From LW40-45 sp048883105 (lineage in GTDB: Archaea; Asgardarchaeota; Lokiarchaeia; Sigyniarchaeales; SOKP01): 18,690 bases of DNA. Shown piece after piece: positions 6,449-14,054 of the stretch. The stretch's first letter is position 1, and every line of letters starts with the position of its first letter. The notes beneath the pieces are model-generated. The model did not search any database, was not told where the DNA came from, and was given only the letters and a program-made list of their open reading frames with translations. The position numbers and the translations under genes are program-made. The DNA is taken from assembly GCA_048883105.1 (NCBI GenBank), contig JBHLQY010000048.1, positions 1 to 18,690 of the forward strand. Direction: 5' to 3'.

Positions 6449-8821
6449 ATGACAGCAGAAAAATGTTTAATTTGTAATAGTTCACAAATTGATTTTAAAT
6501 GCGAAAAATGTAAATCATGCTTTTGTATTAATCATACTGCTACAACAGAGTTATGGGTGTGTAAAAGACATAATCTTGAATACTCAAAAGCGAAAGCAGC
6601 AGAGTTAAATTATAAATGTACAGTTCTGGAAGATAGTTCTTGCCCAGAATGCGGTTCTCTTTTAAGAATCGAGCAATTATCTTCTGGTCAATATTATTTG
6701 CAATGTATAAATCCAAAGGACGCTTGGAATTCATATCTTAAAACGCCTGGAATTTTTTTTCCTTCTGAAGAACAATTAAAAAAAGAAGCTCGACGCTACA
6801 ACCTTATTAAAACTTCTTCAAAGTGTAATAAAAAATTAAAACATAATATTGGAAAGGAGATTTGCCCTAAATGTTTCTTAGATCTTTTAAAGAGAGCCTC
6901 TACTACGAATTTTAAATCTATAATGGATGCGTTTCACATCTCAGCAGAACAATTGGTAAAATTAGTTAAGAAATATATCGAAGAAGAGCAAATATATGGA
7001 ATCATAGATTCCACAAATCGAATTTTTTATTATATATCTCCCGAGATGCGGAAACAAGTAGTTTCAAAAATTCAGAAAGAGGGTATTATCAAGGTTGAAG
7101 ATTTGGCGATTATGCTAGATATGAGTGTAGAGATGGCCCTTAAAGTAATATATAAACAAATCAGTCAATACCAAGTTAAAGGGTCTTTTTCAAAAGATAA
7201 AAAATTCTATTATACTCAAAAATATATTACAGATAATCTTATAAAAACTATTAATGAAAAAGGTCGAGTATCCATAATTGAACTCGCAAAGAACTTTAAT
7301 ATAGTTCCTGAGTTAATTAAGAATTTCTGTCGCAACATTATGAGTGCTAAGGCAATTGACGGATATTTTGCTGATCGAGGCAAAGAGATAATTACTTCAA
7401 ATCAAATTTATAATGAGATTAAAAAATATGCTAAAGATATGGGCGTATTTAAACTTAATAAACTAGCTGAAAAACAGAATATTGCAGTAGAATTAAGTAG
7501 GAAAAGCCTCCACGAAATGATAAAAAGTGGTAATATTTCAGGAATATTTACTCAACGAAGAGAATTCATGACAACGAACCATCTTGAGGCAAAACTAAAA
7601 GAACTCGCGAGAGCGTATAGAAATTTAAGATTAAGAGAATTAGTAAATAGATTGGGAGTAACAGAGGCTAGTATTGAAGAGACTTTAGCAATATTAATCG
7701 GAAAAGGAGAGATAGATGGATATATTGATTCCGCAAAGAAGATGTTGGTAGCTTACGACGTTCCAATAGTCGCAAAGAAAGCTGTTCAAGTTGTAAAAGA
7801 AAAAATTAAACCAACGGATGAAGGAAAAATTGAGGTATTAAGAGATTATGATTTTGTAGGGGGTCAATTACATTTCAAAATAGTCGTGAGAAATCATAGT
7901 GATATGGCAATAAATAACGTAAAAGTCGTTTTAGATGCTCCTTCTAGTTACTCCTTAAAACAACCTTTGATTACTATTCCAGTCATAGAATCAAATAACT
8001 CAAGAGGTGTAGACTTTTATTTAGAACCACGAGAGTGTGGTATCTCTAATATAGCAGGCACAGTTATATATAAAAACGCCATAGGAGAGCAAAAGACAAT
8101 TCTCCTGAGAAAAAAAGAGGTTCAGATTAAATGCCCTCTAGTTTGTGCCTCTTTAACTACTATAGAGGATTGTCAATTATCTATTCAAGACCTCCCTAAT
8201 GACGCTAGGGCGTTTTTAATTGCCGATTTAGACCCAAGGTTAGCTTATAGAGCTGGTATAAGGACTCTCAAGAATTTTGAAACAAGTATGGTCACTTCTC
8301 ATGAAGGAGGAGATACAGAAAAGAATTATGAAGCAGAAGCTTGGTTTTGTAGCGAAGCAAAGGTGACTGGTGGTCGAATAATTATAAGAGTATATGTTTT
8401 AGCAACAAGTCAATCTTTAGAAATAAGAGTGTGGTGTGCAAATCCAGGGCAACTAACGGGGTTTCTTGCTAAAGTAATAGAGTTATTATTTGAACAAATC
8501 GAAATTATTCGTAAAATAAAAAGTGAGGAACGAGGGAAAACCCTAGATATCATGTCCATAACACAGAATCTCGCAGAAGTTTCTGATTACTGTATGCTAA
8601 GATGGAAAGCTCAAAATATTAGGACAAAACTTCATGATACGTTTATACGGTTGAGAAAAATAATTGGAGATGATAGTCCAGTGCTGGGTAGAATTGAGTT
8701 CTGGCTTACAACACTAAATAAATATGAGAAGGATGATAATATAAGTGAGGAGGATGCTGATAAGTTAGTTAACGATGTAGAAAATTTCAGAAATGTTATT
8801 GCGAGGTCTTTAAAGATTTAA
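6449..8821 (+). CDS. Zinc-finger, tandem winged-helix (UFL1/PCI-like) and Ig-like domain protein
   Basis: Large soluble protein of 790 residues with no signal peptide or membrane helix. Residues 6-41 form an AN1/B-box-like zinc module (Cys6, Cys9, Cys18, Cys21, Cys24, Cys26, His29, Cys38, His41). Cys65/Cys68/Cys86 and Cys126/Cys139/Cys142 suggest two further zinc knuckles. Residues about 148-436 hold five winged-helix repeats of roughly 58-60 residues, each ending in a G-x-I/F-x-G-like strand plus wing (YGIID 183, VKGSF 243, IDGYF 303, ISGIF 363, IDGYI 422). Their order and phrasing (KGRVSIIELAKNF, DGYFADRGKEIIT) resemble the N-terminal PCI-like repeats of the eukaryotic UFM1 ligase UFL1, as I recall that sequence. 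Residues 458-560 are an Ig-like beta sandwich (RNHSDMAINNVKVVL, then YKNAIGEQKT) of the CARDB/adaptin-ear type. Residues 561-690 form an alpha/beta platform-like unit and 690-790 a helical tail. A scaffold or ligase-adaptor role is inferred; no catalytic cysteine is evident. Confidence 0.72.
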   Translation: MTAEKCLICNSSQIDFKCEKCKSCFCINHTATTELWVCKRHNLEYSKAKAAELNYKCTVLEDSSCPECGSLLRIEQLSSGQYYLQCINPKDAWNSYLKTPGIFFPSEEQLKKEARRYNLIKTSSKCNKKLKHNIGKEICPKCFLDLLKRASTTNFKSIMDAFHISAEQLVKLVKKYIEEEQIYGIIDSTNRIFYYISPEMRKQVVSKIQKEGIIKVEDLAIMLDMSVEMALKVIYKQISQYQVKGSFSKDKKFYYTQKYITDNLIKTINEKGRVSIIELAKNFNIVPELIKNFCRNIMSAKAIDGYFADRGKEIITSNQIYNEIKKYAKDMGVFKLNKLAEKQNIAVELSRKSLHEMIKSGNISGIFTQRREFMTTNHLEAKLKELARAYRNLRLRELVNRLGVTEASIEETLAILIGKGEIDGYIDSAKKMLVAYDVPIVAKKAVQVVKEKIKPTDEGKIEVLRDYDFVGGQLHFKIVVRNHSDMAINNVKVVLDAPSSYSLKQPLITIPVIESNNSRGVDFYLEPRECGISNIAGTVIYKNAIGEQKTILLRKKEVQIKCPLVCASLTTIEDCQLSIQDLPNDARAFLIADLDPRLAYRAGIRTLKNFETSMVTSHEGGDTEKNYEAEAWFCSEAKVTGGRIIIRVYVLATSQSLEIRVWCANPGQLTGFLAKVIELLFEQIEIIRKIKSEERGKTLDIMSITQNLAEVSDYCMLRWKAQNIRTKLHDTFIRLRKIIGDDSPVLGRIEFWLTTLNKYEKDDNISEEDADKLVNDVENFRNVIARSLKI

Positions 8822-8861
8822 AATAACGACCAATAAATATATATATTTTGACATCTAATAA

Positions 8862-8870
8862 TATATAAAA
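8862..8870 (+). promoter_or_regulatory. TATA box for the ribbon-helix-helix gene
   Basis: TATATAAAA lies 27-35 bases before the GTG at 8897. With the usual archaeal spacing the transcript would begin within a few bases of that GTG, so the mRNA is probably leaderless. This fits the absence of a Shine-Dalgarno site and supports the GTG start. Confidence 0.5.
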
Positions 8871-8896
8871 TAAGGGTATATTAATTAAGAAAAAAG

Positions 8897-9331
8897 GTGC
8901 TTTTAATTCCGATAATTAGTATATCGATTAATGAGAACCTAAAGAAGTTTTTAGATAAACTGGTTTCGAAAAATAAGTATAAAAACAAATCTAAACTCAT
9001 TAGGGATGCCTTATTGCGATTACAGCAAAGTCCCGACTTTTCGAGCATGGACGCTGCTATGAGCGATTTCTTTACTCCAATAACTAAAAAAATTATCGGA
9101 AATATGATTATTGTTGCACCTAACGATACAAATATTCTAAAAAAATTAAATAAAATTGAAAATAGTTATAACGATCAGATTGTAAGTAAAAATCAACAAT
9201 TTTATACTAATAACCCTCACATAACATTATTTATTGTTTTTGAGGGAAGCCTTCAAGAGTTCCATAAAATCGTTGTCGAAATAAATAGTATCAAGGAAAT
9301 TAAAAATTTCAGGTATTTGATAATAAATTAA
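8897..9331 (+). CDS. NikR-like ribbon-helix-helix regulator lacking the nickel ligands
   Basis: Predicted DNA-binding regulator, 144 residues, starting at GTG. Residues 6-43 form a CopG/NikR-type ribbon-helix-helix: strand IISISI, helix NENLKKFLDKLVSK, turn YKNKSK, helix LIRDALLRL. Residues about 68-144 look like the ferredoxin-like ACT domain of NikR (GNMIIVAPNDTNILKKL, then PHITLFIVFEGSLQEFHKIVVEI, then NFRYLII). In NikR the nickel site is built from a His, a His-x-His pair and a Cys in the CLE motif. Here there is no Cys at all, and only single His residues (108, 123) that do not recreate the pattern. It therefore probably senses something else or acts as a constitutive DNA-binding protein. 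It sits 75 bp after the zinc-finger/winged-helix gene with its own TATA box. Its operator was not identified. Confidence 0.75.
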   Translation: MLLIPIISISINENLKKFLDKLVSKNKYKNKSKLIRDALLRLQQSPDFSSMDAAMSDFFTPITKKIIGNMIIVAPNDTNILKKLNKIENSYNDQIVSKNQQFYTNNPHITLFIVFEGSLQEFHKIVVEINSIKEIKNFRYLIIN

Positions 9332-9366
9332 AATTCAATACCTTATTGTAATTTTAAAAATAAGAA

Positions 9367-9439
9367 TAGCCCAGCACGGATTCGAACCGTGGTCCAGGGG
9401 TTCAGGGCCCCCGATGCTTGACCGCTACACCACTGGGCT
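9367..9439 (-). tRNA. tRNA-Gln (anticodon CUG)
   Basis: Read on the minus strand this folds into a full cloverleaf of 73 nt including the discriminator A. The acceptor AGCCCAG pairs with CTGGGCT; the D arm has G10-T25, T11-A24, G12-C23 and T13-G22; the anticodon stem is GGGGG with CCCCT (one G-T pair); the T arm CACGG/CCGTG encloses TTCGAAT. The anticodon is CTG (plus coordinates 9403-9405), and the A1-T72 end pair is the archaeal tRNA-Gln hallmark read by the GatDE amidotransferase. No intron and no encoded CCA. Oddity: position 33 is C instead of the nearly universal T (loop CCCTGAA). Confidence 0.9.
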
Positions 9440-9828
9440 AAAGCTAGGTAATTATAATCCAATCTTTCTAAAAAGGTTTTCTTTCATATACTAATTTGAA
9501 TTTAGACATAATGATTAGATAAATTTTTATTGAAAAAGATCATATAATTACATGGATTACACAAATTCAATTTTACAATTGATCGTGGAGGATTTAAAAA
9601 AAAATTCAGTTAAAAACTAATTCTTTAAAAACCCCGTAAAATAACTGAAAAAAAATTCGTTTCTACATGAAGCGTAAAAAACCCCGTGACTGAAAAAAAA
9701 AACCCTGTTTTTTTCTTCCATGTGTGTAATCCACCTATTTAAATTAAAATATCACATATATATGATAAGGTTTAAATTCTGCTTTATAGAGCGTAATAGA
9801 AATAGATATTTAAAATTTTTAGAACTAA
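9440..9828. other. Gene-poor intergenic stretch with repeats
   Basis: About 390 bases between the tRNA and the HD-hydrolase gene with no convincing reading frame. Contents: an 11-bp inverted repeat (9553-9563 and 9723-9733), two similar units with AAAAACCCCGT followed by ACTGAAAAAAAA (9626-9655 and 9675-9702), and an A7/T7 hairpin with loop CCCTG at 9696-9714. The right end should contain the 3' end signals of the minus-strand HD-hydrolase transcript, the left end the tRNA promoter; neither is clear. Confidence 0.5.
9553..9733. repeat. 11-bp inverted repeat enclosing AAAACCCCGT repeat units
   Basis: TGGATTACACA at 9553-9563 is matched by its exact reverse complement TGTGTAATCCA at 9723-9733. 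Inside are two direct-repeat units of about 30 bases (AAAAACCCCGT, a few bases, then ACTG and an A-run) about 50 bases apart, and a third partial ACCCTGT at 9702-9708. It may be the remnant of a small element or a structured transcript end. No coding capacity and no flanking duplication was found. Confidence 0.4.
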
Positions 9829-11043
9829 TTAATTTTTACTAAGTATCTCGTAAATTTCTTTAAAATAGTTGTCGCTCATCCCCGCAATATAATCGCGCAC
9901 AATTAAAGTCAAATTATTTTGTTTTTTGAGAGGTTTAAAATAAGTGGTATAATTATCATCGTCGATATATTCGATGTGATCTTTGAAAATAGGTGCGTCG
10001 TAATTTTCTTTTTCTAAATCATTTAGGCATTTTTCAAATATAAGTAAAAATTTTTTAGTTAACTTATCTACAAAAGTGCTTTTGAAATCTCGCTTTTTGA
10101 GTAAATCTCGTCTAAGATATATTTTTTCATAATTAAAAGATTTTAATTCTTTCAAAGTTTCAAATATTTTTTCACTGTAGCCAATAGTGTCGTTATCTAA
10201 GCTGAAATTAAGAAGATCCATTATTAAAGTATTGATAATCTTTCGATTAGTATCTCCAAGGATTTTTTTGCAAGTTTCAGGGATATCAGATCGTGTTATG
10301 AATTTTAACAAGATAGCGTCTTCAATATCTTTTCCTATGTAAGAAATAGCGTCAGCAAATCTCACAGCAATAGCTTCATATGACATAGGAATTCTTTTAA
10401 TTTTACTTTCGTCAAAACTATCTTTATATTCTCTGAAATGGTCATCCCAAGTTTTACCATTGATTTTTATCGGTTTTAACTTTTGTTCATTGATTTCGCC
10501 ATCATGACATAAAACTCCGTCTAGAACTTGTAGAGTGAGGTTAAGTCCTTTGGCGGGTTTTGTTGGAAATCTTTTTTCGAGACAAGATAACCATCGAATA
10601 CTCTGAGCATTATGTAAAAAACTTCCCAAATTGAATTTCTTGCTAATTTCATTTAGAATAGATTCACCGAGATGCCCAAATGGAGAATGTCCGATGTCAT
10701 GTCCCAAAGCAATTGCCTCTATTAAATCTGTATTTAGTTTTAGGACGCGCCCAATTTGTCGGCTAATTCTTGATACCATAATTACATGTAAAGATCGGTG
10801 GGTGATATTTGCGTTATTTACATCAAAAAACACTTGAGTTTTATCTATATATCGAGCGTAAGCTTTCGAATGAACAATTCGATCTACATCTCTGAAAAAA
10901 GGAGATCTAAGATCAGGATAATTTTTATTATTTACTTCTTCTTTATAATATCTTACAGCTTGCGAATCTAATATTCCATGGATTCCGATATCGCTATCCT
11001 TTCTCAAACGCAATCGTAATTGTTCTATCCTGTTAGGATCCAT
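9829..11043 (-). CDS. HD-domain dNTP triphosphohydrolase (dGTPase-like)
   Basis: Predicted cytosolic metal-dependent hydrolase of the dGTPase/SAMHD1-like HD superfamily, splitting dNTPs to deoxynucleoside and triphosphate; 404 residues. Motifs in order: RSPFFRDVDRIVHSKAYARY (46-65) and DKTQVFF (67-73), the family's R-x-x-R and KTQ segments; THRSLH with His86; GHDIGHSPFGHLGE (114-127) with the His115-Asp116 pair plus His119 and His124; HNAQS (144-148); and FADAISYIGKDIEDA (229-243) with Asp231. All four HD metal ligands are present. The C-terminal half is helical and divergent, so the dNTP preference and any allosteric site cannot be read. It lies 70 bp downstream of the polyferredoxin gene on the same strand. 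No Shine-Dalgarno site was seen. Roles in dNTP pool control or phage defence are both known for the family. Confidence 0.88.
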   Translation of the reverse strand: MDPNRIEQLRLRLRKDSDIGIHGILDSQAVRYYKEEVNNKNYPDLRSPFFRDVDRIVHSKAYARYIDKTQVFFDVNNANITHRSLHVIMVSRISRQIGRVLKLNTDLIEAIALGHDIGHSPFGHLGESILNEISKKFNLGSFLHNAQSIRWLSCLEKRFPTKPAKGLNLTLQVLDGVLCHDGEINEQKLKPIKINGKTWDDHFREYKDSFDESKIKRIPMSYEAIAVRFADAISYIGKDIEDAILLKFITRSDIPETCKKILGDTNRKIINTLIMDLLNFSLDNDTIGYSEKIFETLKELKSFNYEKIYLRRDLLKKRDFKSTFVDKLTKKFLLIFEKCLNDLEKENYDAPIFKDHIEYIDDDNYTTYFKPLKKQNNLTLIVRDYIAGMSDNYFKEIYEILSKN

Positions 11044-11113
11044 AATACAAAATAAGCTCTTTGTTCGTTACATAAATAAATAAAATTAGCAATAATAAAA
11101 TATTTGCAGCATA

Positions 11114-12064
11114 TTAAAAAAATCTTATACCTATTGCATCATAAGGACAAGATTCTTTGCATTTTAAGCAAAAATTACACTCTCCATTACCCGTAAAAAA
11201 TTCAAAAGGCTCATCTAATATTCTTATCTGTTTTGGGCATTTCCTTTCGCAAATACCGCAATCTGCTCTACCAACACATCGAACTGGACTTCTTGATAAT
11301 TTTAAAAAAGAATAGTCGCTCACTGCGGAGGCTATAGCGCCGAACGGGCATAGATATCTGCAATAGAATCGTGGATAAAATATTGCGCATAATATCACAA
11401 TTAGATAGAAAAGAAAAAAAAAGAAAACCCAAAAGTCAGAAAAAAGTGGTGCTAACGCAGCTTCTTCCCAATTTTCAAATATTTCAGTCATTAAATTCGG
11501 AAAAAAGACAAAAAGATATTCTGATAATGAAAAGAATCCTACGGCTTGGGTTGCCCAAGGACCTAAATTTTCTTTATAATTTTTATGAAATACAATGTCA
11601 GTAGTTTTAGATACTCCTAAAGGGACGATAATGATCAATAATAAAATAACAATCAAATATTTCAATTTCAGGAAAGTATTATGTGTTTCCATCTTAACTG
11701 TTTTATTTTCAGAGCGAAGTGTGGATAAACCATCTTGGATAGTTCCCACAGGGCAAATCCACCCGCAAAAAAATCTACTTGTAAACAAGATAAATAATAT
11801 AAATATAGCCAAAATTAAAAATGGAAATTTTCCTTCCGCAAAAGAATGGAATAAGTACTCTACAAATCCTGCTCCTTTTGAAAGTGGATTACGAGGTGAG
11901 TTTAGAATCGGAAGAGCTTTTACTAAAACTTCAAAACTTTTCAAATTAATTGAAAAAATGGTCTCGATTATAACATAATTTATAAAAAGAAATGCAGAAA
12001 TCTGAACGATTCGCCTAACTATAGTCGTTTTATTAGATGCTAATTTAGATGCTATTTTACTCAA
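11114..12064 (-). CDS. NapH/CcoG-like membrane polyferredoxin
   Basis: Integral membrane electron-transfer protein, 316 residues. About four to five helices are visible (20-38, 80-96, 133-150, 210-230). Two membrane-edge motifs, RFFCGWICPVG (97-107, Cys100 and Cys104) and RFYCRYLCPFG (232-242, Cys235 and Cys239), are typical of the NapH/NosR/RnfB-linked family. The C-terminal cytosolic part carries two [4Fe-4S] sites: Cys263, Cys269, Cys272, Cys276 (the first gap is five residues instead of two) and the regular Cys296, Cys299, Cys302, Cys306 followed by Pro. It probably passes electrons between quinol or ferredoxin and a partner enzyme not encoded here. The start is TTG at 12064, chosen because it is the only one before the first helix; a weak GGTAT lies upstream. 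It follows FttA by 79 bp. Partner and direction of electron flow unknown. Confidence 0.88.
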   Translation of the reverse strand: MSKIASKLASNKTTIVRRIVQISAFLFINYVIIETIFSINLKSFEVLVKALPILNSPRNPLSKGAGFVEYLFHSFAEGKFPFLILAIFILFILFTSRFFCGWICPVGTIQDGLSTLRSENKTVKMETHNTFLKLKYLIVILLLIIIVPLGVSKTTDIVFHKNYKENLGPWATQAVGFFSLSEYLFVFFPNLMTEIFENWEEAALAPLFSDFWVFFFFLFYLIVILCAIFYPRFYCRYLCPFGAIASAVSDYSFLKLSRSPVRCVGRADCGICERKCPKQIRILDEPFEFFTGNGECNFCLKCKESCPYDAIGIRFF

Positions 12065-12108
12065 AAAATACCACTTAGGTTTGATAATTCTAAAAATAAT
12101 TGCTTTTT

Positions 12109-12116
12109 AAAAAAAA
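12109..12116 (-). terminator. Candidate U8 terminator tract after the FttA gene
   Basis: Eight A on the plus strand give U8 in the minus-strand transcript, 27 bases after the FttA stop and before the TTG of the polyferredoxin gene. It would be a natural site for FttA-dependent termination of its own mRNA. Sequence-based inference only. Confidence 0.4.
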
Positions 12117-12143
12117 TTAGTTTTCTAAAAAGAAATAGAGTAT

Positions 12144-14054
12144 TCATTTCAATAGAATCGTCTCGCGGTTTTGCGGAGCCTTGGTTGCTTTCCTTAGTTT
12201 CTTATGAATCATTGTTGATAGACTTACGCATTTTGTGGATTCTCCGTGATTTGTAATAACTAATTTCGGTCTAGGCTGAATCCTTCTTAAAAATTGAGAA
12301 ATTTGACTACGTGAGCTATGACCACTGAATCCCTCGAGTGTGAATACCTTTAAATTCAATTTTACTAGTTGAGTTCTTCCTTTTGCATCTACATATTGAA
12401 ATTCTTTAAAACCTCTTTGAATTCTATTTCCTAGCGTGCCAGCTACTTGATAAGAAACAAAAATTAGCGAATTAGTGTTATCATTTGCAAGCCCTTTTAG
12501 GTACTGAACCGAAGGGCCTCCAATGAGCATTCCACTAGTTGCCATAATAATACACGGTCCGCCCTTAATAATATCTAATCTTTCTTCGTGAGAAGCTACA
12601 GTAGTGAAAAAATCAGATAAAAATGGATTTTTTCCTTGATGCAAAATCTTTTCTCTGAGATCGCTGCTAAGAAAATCAGGATTAGCAGTATGTATTGCTG
12701 TTGCTTCACTAATTAATCCATCAATAAATATTGGTACTTTTTCTATAATGCCTTTAGATATTAATTCTTCTAAAATTATAATTAATTCTTGAGCTCTGCC
12801 TACAGCTAAAACTGGTATTAGAATTTTCCCTCCTTTTTTGATTGTACTAGTTAAGATTTGTTTAAGTTCTCTCTCTGATTCATGTCGACTTGGAATTCGA
12901 TCTTGTGGTCCACCATAAGTGGCTTCAATAAGCAAGCTTTCAACTCTAGGGAATTTCACCGCAGCTTTTTCAAGGAGTCTTGTTTTCTGAAATTTAAAAT
13001 CACCTGTATAAACAAAATTATACCCTCCCTTTCCAAAATGTAAATGTACTATAGAAGAACCTAATATATGTCCAGAATTGTGAAGAGTTAATTTAATATC
13101 TGGAGCTATATCAGTTACTTTTCCCCATGATAGAGGAATGGTATGTAGCACAGTTGTCTTCACATCCCTTCTTGAATATGGAGGGTAGATTCCTTCCTTT
13201 TCGCAAATTTGAATATAATCCAATTGCAACATAGTAGATAAATTCCTTGTAGGCAATGTAGAATACACAGGGCCTCTATAACCATATTTGAAGAGAAATG
13301 GAACAAGTCCACAATGATCTAAATGTGCATGAGATATAATTACAGCATCTAAATCTCTTAATGAAAACTCAGGAATATCGAAGAATGGGAAAATTTCGTT
13401 AGGATTGCCGACATTTAATCCACAATCAATTAAAACGTTACTATCTTTTGTTTGCATCAATATACATGATCTACCGACTTCTCTAAATCCTCCTAAAGCA
13501 GTCATTCTTATGTTTAGTTCGTTAAAAAGTATTGGGCGATGTATTCTTTTCCCAATCTTTAGAAGAACTTCCTTCTGATGACCACGCTCCTTCTTAAGCA
13601 TACCCCTAATCAACTGAATAGTCCTTGATGTTAATGGAGGCGTTCGAATTGTTTTTGGTTGCCAAAATGTGTTAGCCCGTATTTCTTTTAAATTAACTCC
13701 TTTTTTACCAATCACTAACCCAGGTTTTAAAGACTCTATGATAACTTCACCTCTCGTATGATCGAATTCAATAGCAGAAATTTCCGCCTCCTCTCCAACG
13801 AGGCTTCTTATATATTCTTCTGTTTTGCTGGGTTCCTTTCTTTTATCAACATTCCAGCGAAAGACTACCCTTTTCCTCATTAACTTTGCTAAATCTTTTA
13901 AAACATTTGAGTTATCAGTAATGCTTAAATCTGAATTCTCGGAGTACACTGCGATTTCAGGGCCCTCAAATTCGATATTTTTAACGTTTATTTCCTTAGG
14001 TAGATTTTGAATTATTTCTTGCTTGATTCTTTGTAATTCACTTTCATAACTCAA
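12144..14054 (-). CDS. aCPSF1/FttA, archaeal KH-MBL-beta-CASP ribonuclease and termination factor
   Basis: Archaeal homologue of the CPSF73 endonuclease, known in other archaea to cut nascent RNA at U-rich sites and release RNA polymerase. Its 636 residues match the family length. Order: two N-terminal KH-like domains (about 1-145, GxxG in VIGKKG 114-119), metallo-beta-lactamase domain, then beta-CASP domain. Metal ligands: SHAHLDHCG with His242, His244, Asp246, His247; His329 in NSGHILGSS; Asp352 in YTGDFKF; His603 in TNHGES. Beta-CASP motifs: Glu377 in IEATYGG and His579 in FSGHSSRS. All look intact. The start is TTG; GTGAT lies five bases upstream, an in-frame stop lies just before it, and the next Met is at residue 59, inside the KH region. 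It heads a minus-strand run and is divergent from purN. It may regulate its own transcript. Confidence 0.95.
   Translation of the reverse strand: MSYESELQRIKQEIIQNLPKEINVKNIEFEGPEIAVYSENSDLSITDNSNVLKDLAKLMRKRVVFRWNVDKRKEPSKTEEYIRSLVGEEAEISAIEFDHTRGEVIIESLKPGLVIGKKGVNLKEIRANTFWQPKTIRTPPLTSRTIQLIRGMLKKERGHQKEVLLKIGKRIHRPILFNELNIRMTALGGFREVGRSCILMQTKDSNVLIDCGLNVGNPNEIFPFFDIPEFSLRDLDAVIISHAHLDHCGLVPFLFKYGYRGPVYSTLPTRNLSTMLQLDYIQICEKEGIYPPYSRRDVKTTVLHTIPLSWGKVTDIAPDIKLTLHNSGHILGSSIVHLHFGKGGYNFVYTGDFKFQKTRLLEKAAVKFPRVESLLIEATYGGPQDRIPSRHESERELKQILTSTIKKGGKILIPVLAVGRAQELIIILEELISKGIIEKVPIFIDGLISEATAIHTANPDFLSSDLREKILHQGKNPFLSDFFTTVASHEERLDIIKGGPCIIMATSGMLIGGPSVQYLKGLANDNTNSLIFVSYQVAGTLGNRIQRGFKEFQYVDAKGRTQLVKLNLKVFTLEGFSGHSSRSQISQFLRRIQPRPKLVITNHGESTKCVSLSTMIHKKLRKATKAPQNRETILLK

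Noticed and set aside
9390..9420. Reading the tRNA anticodon as GAA (tRNA-Phe) so that T33 would be kept
   Set aside because: That register destroys the anticodon stem (G-G and C-C mismatches), while the CUG register gives five pairs and A1-U72 agrees with tRNA-Gln.
9361..9480. tRNA-Gln as an attachment site of an integrated element
   Set aside because: No second copy of the tRNA 3' end and no integrase gene were seen in the window.
9620..9710. AAAACCCCGT repeats as a CRISPR array
   Set aside because: Only two to three imperfect short units, uneven spacing, no cas genes nearby.
10631..10837. Short open frames opposite the HD-hydrolase, FttA, polyferredoxin and isomerase genes
   Set aside because: They lie antisense inside genes with complete motifs, have no domain features or plausible start signals, and read as shadows.
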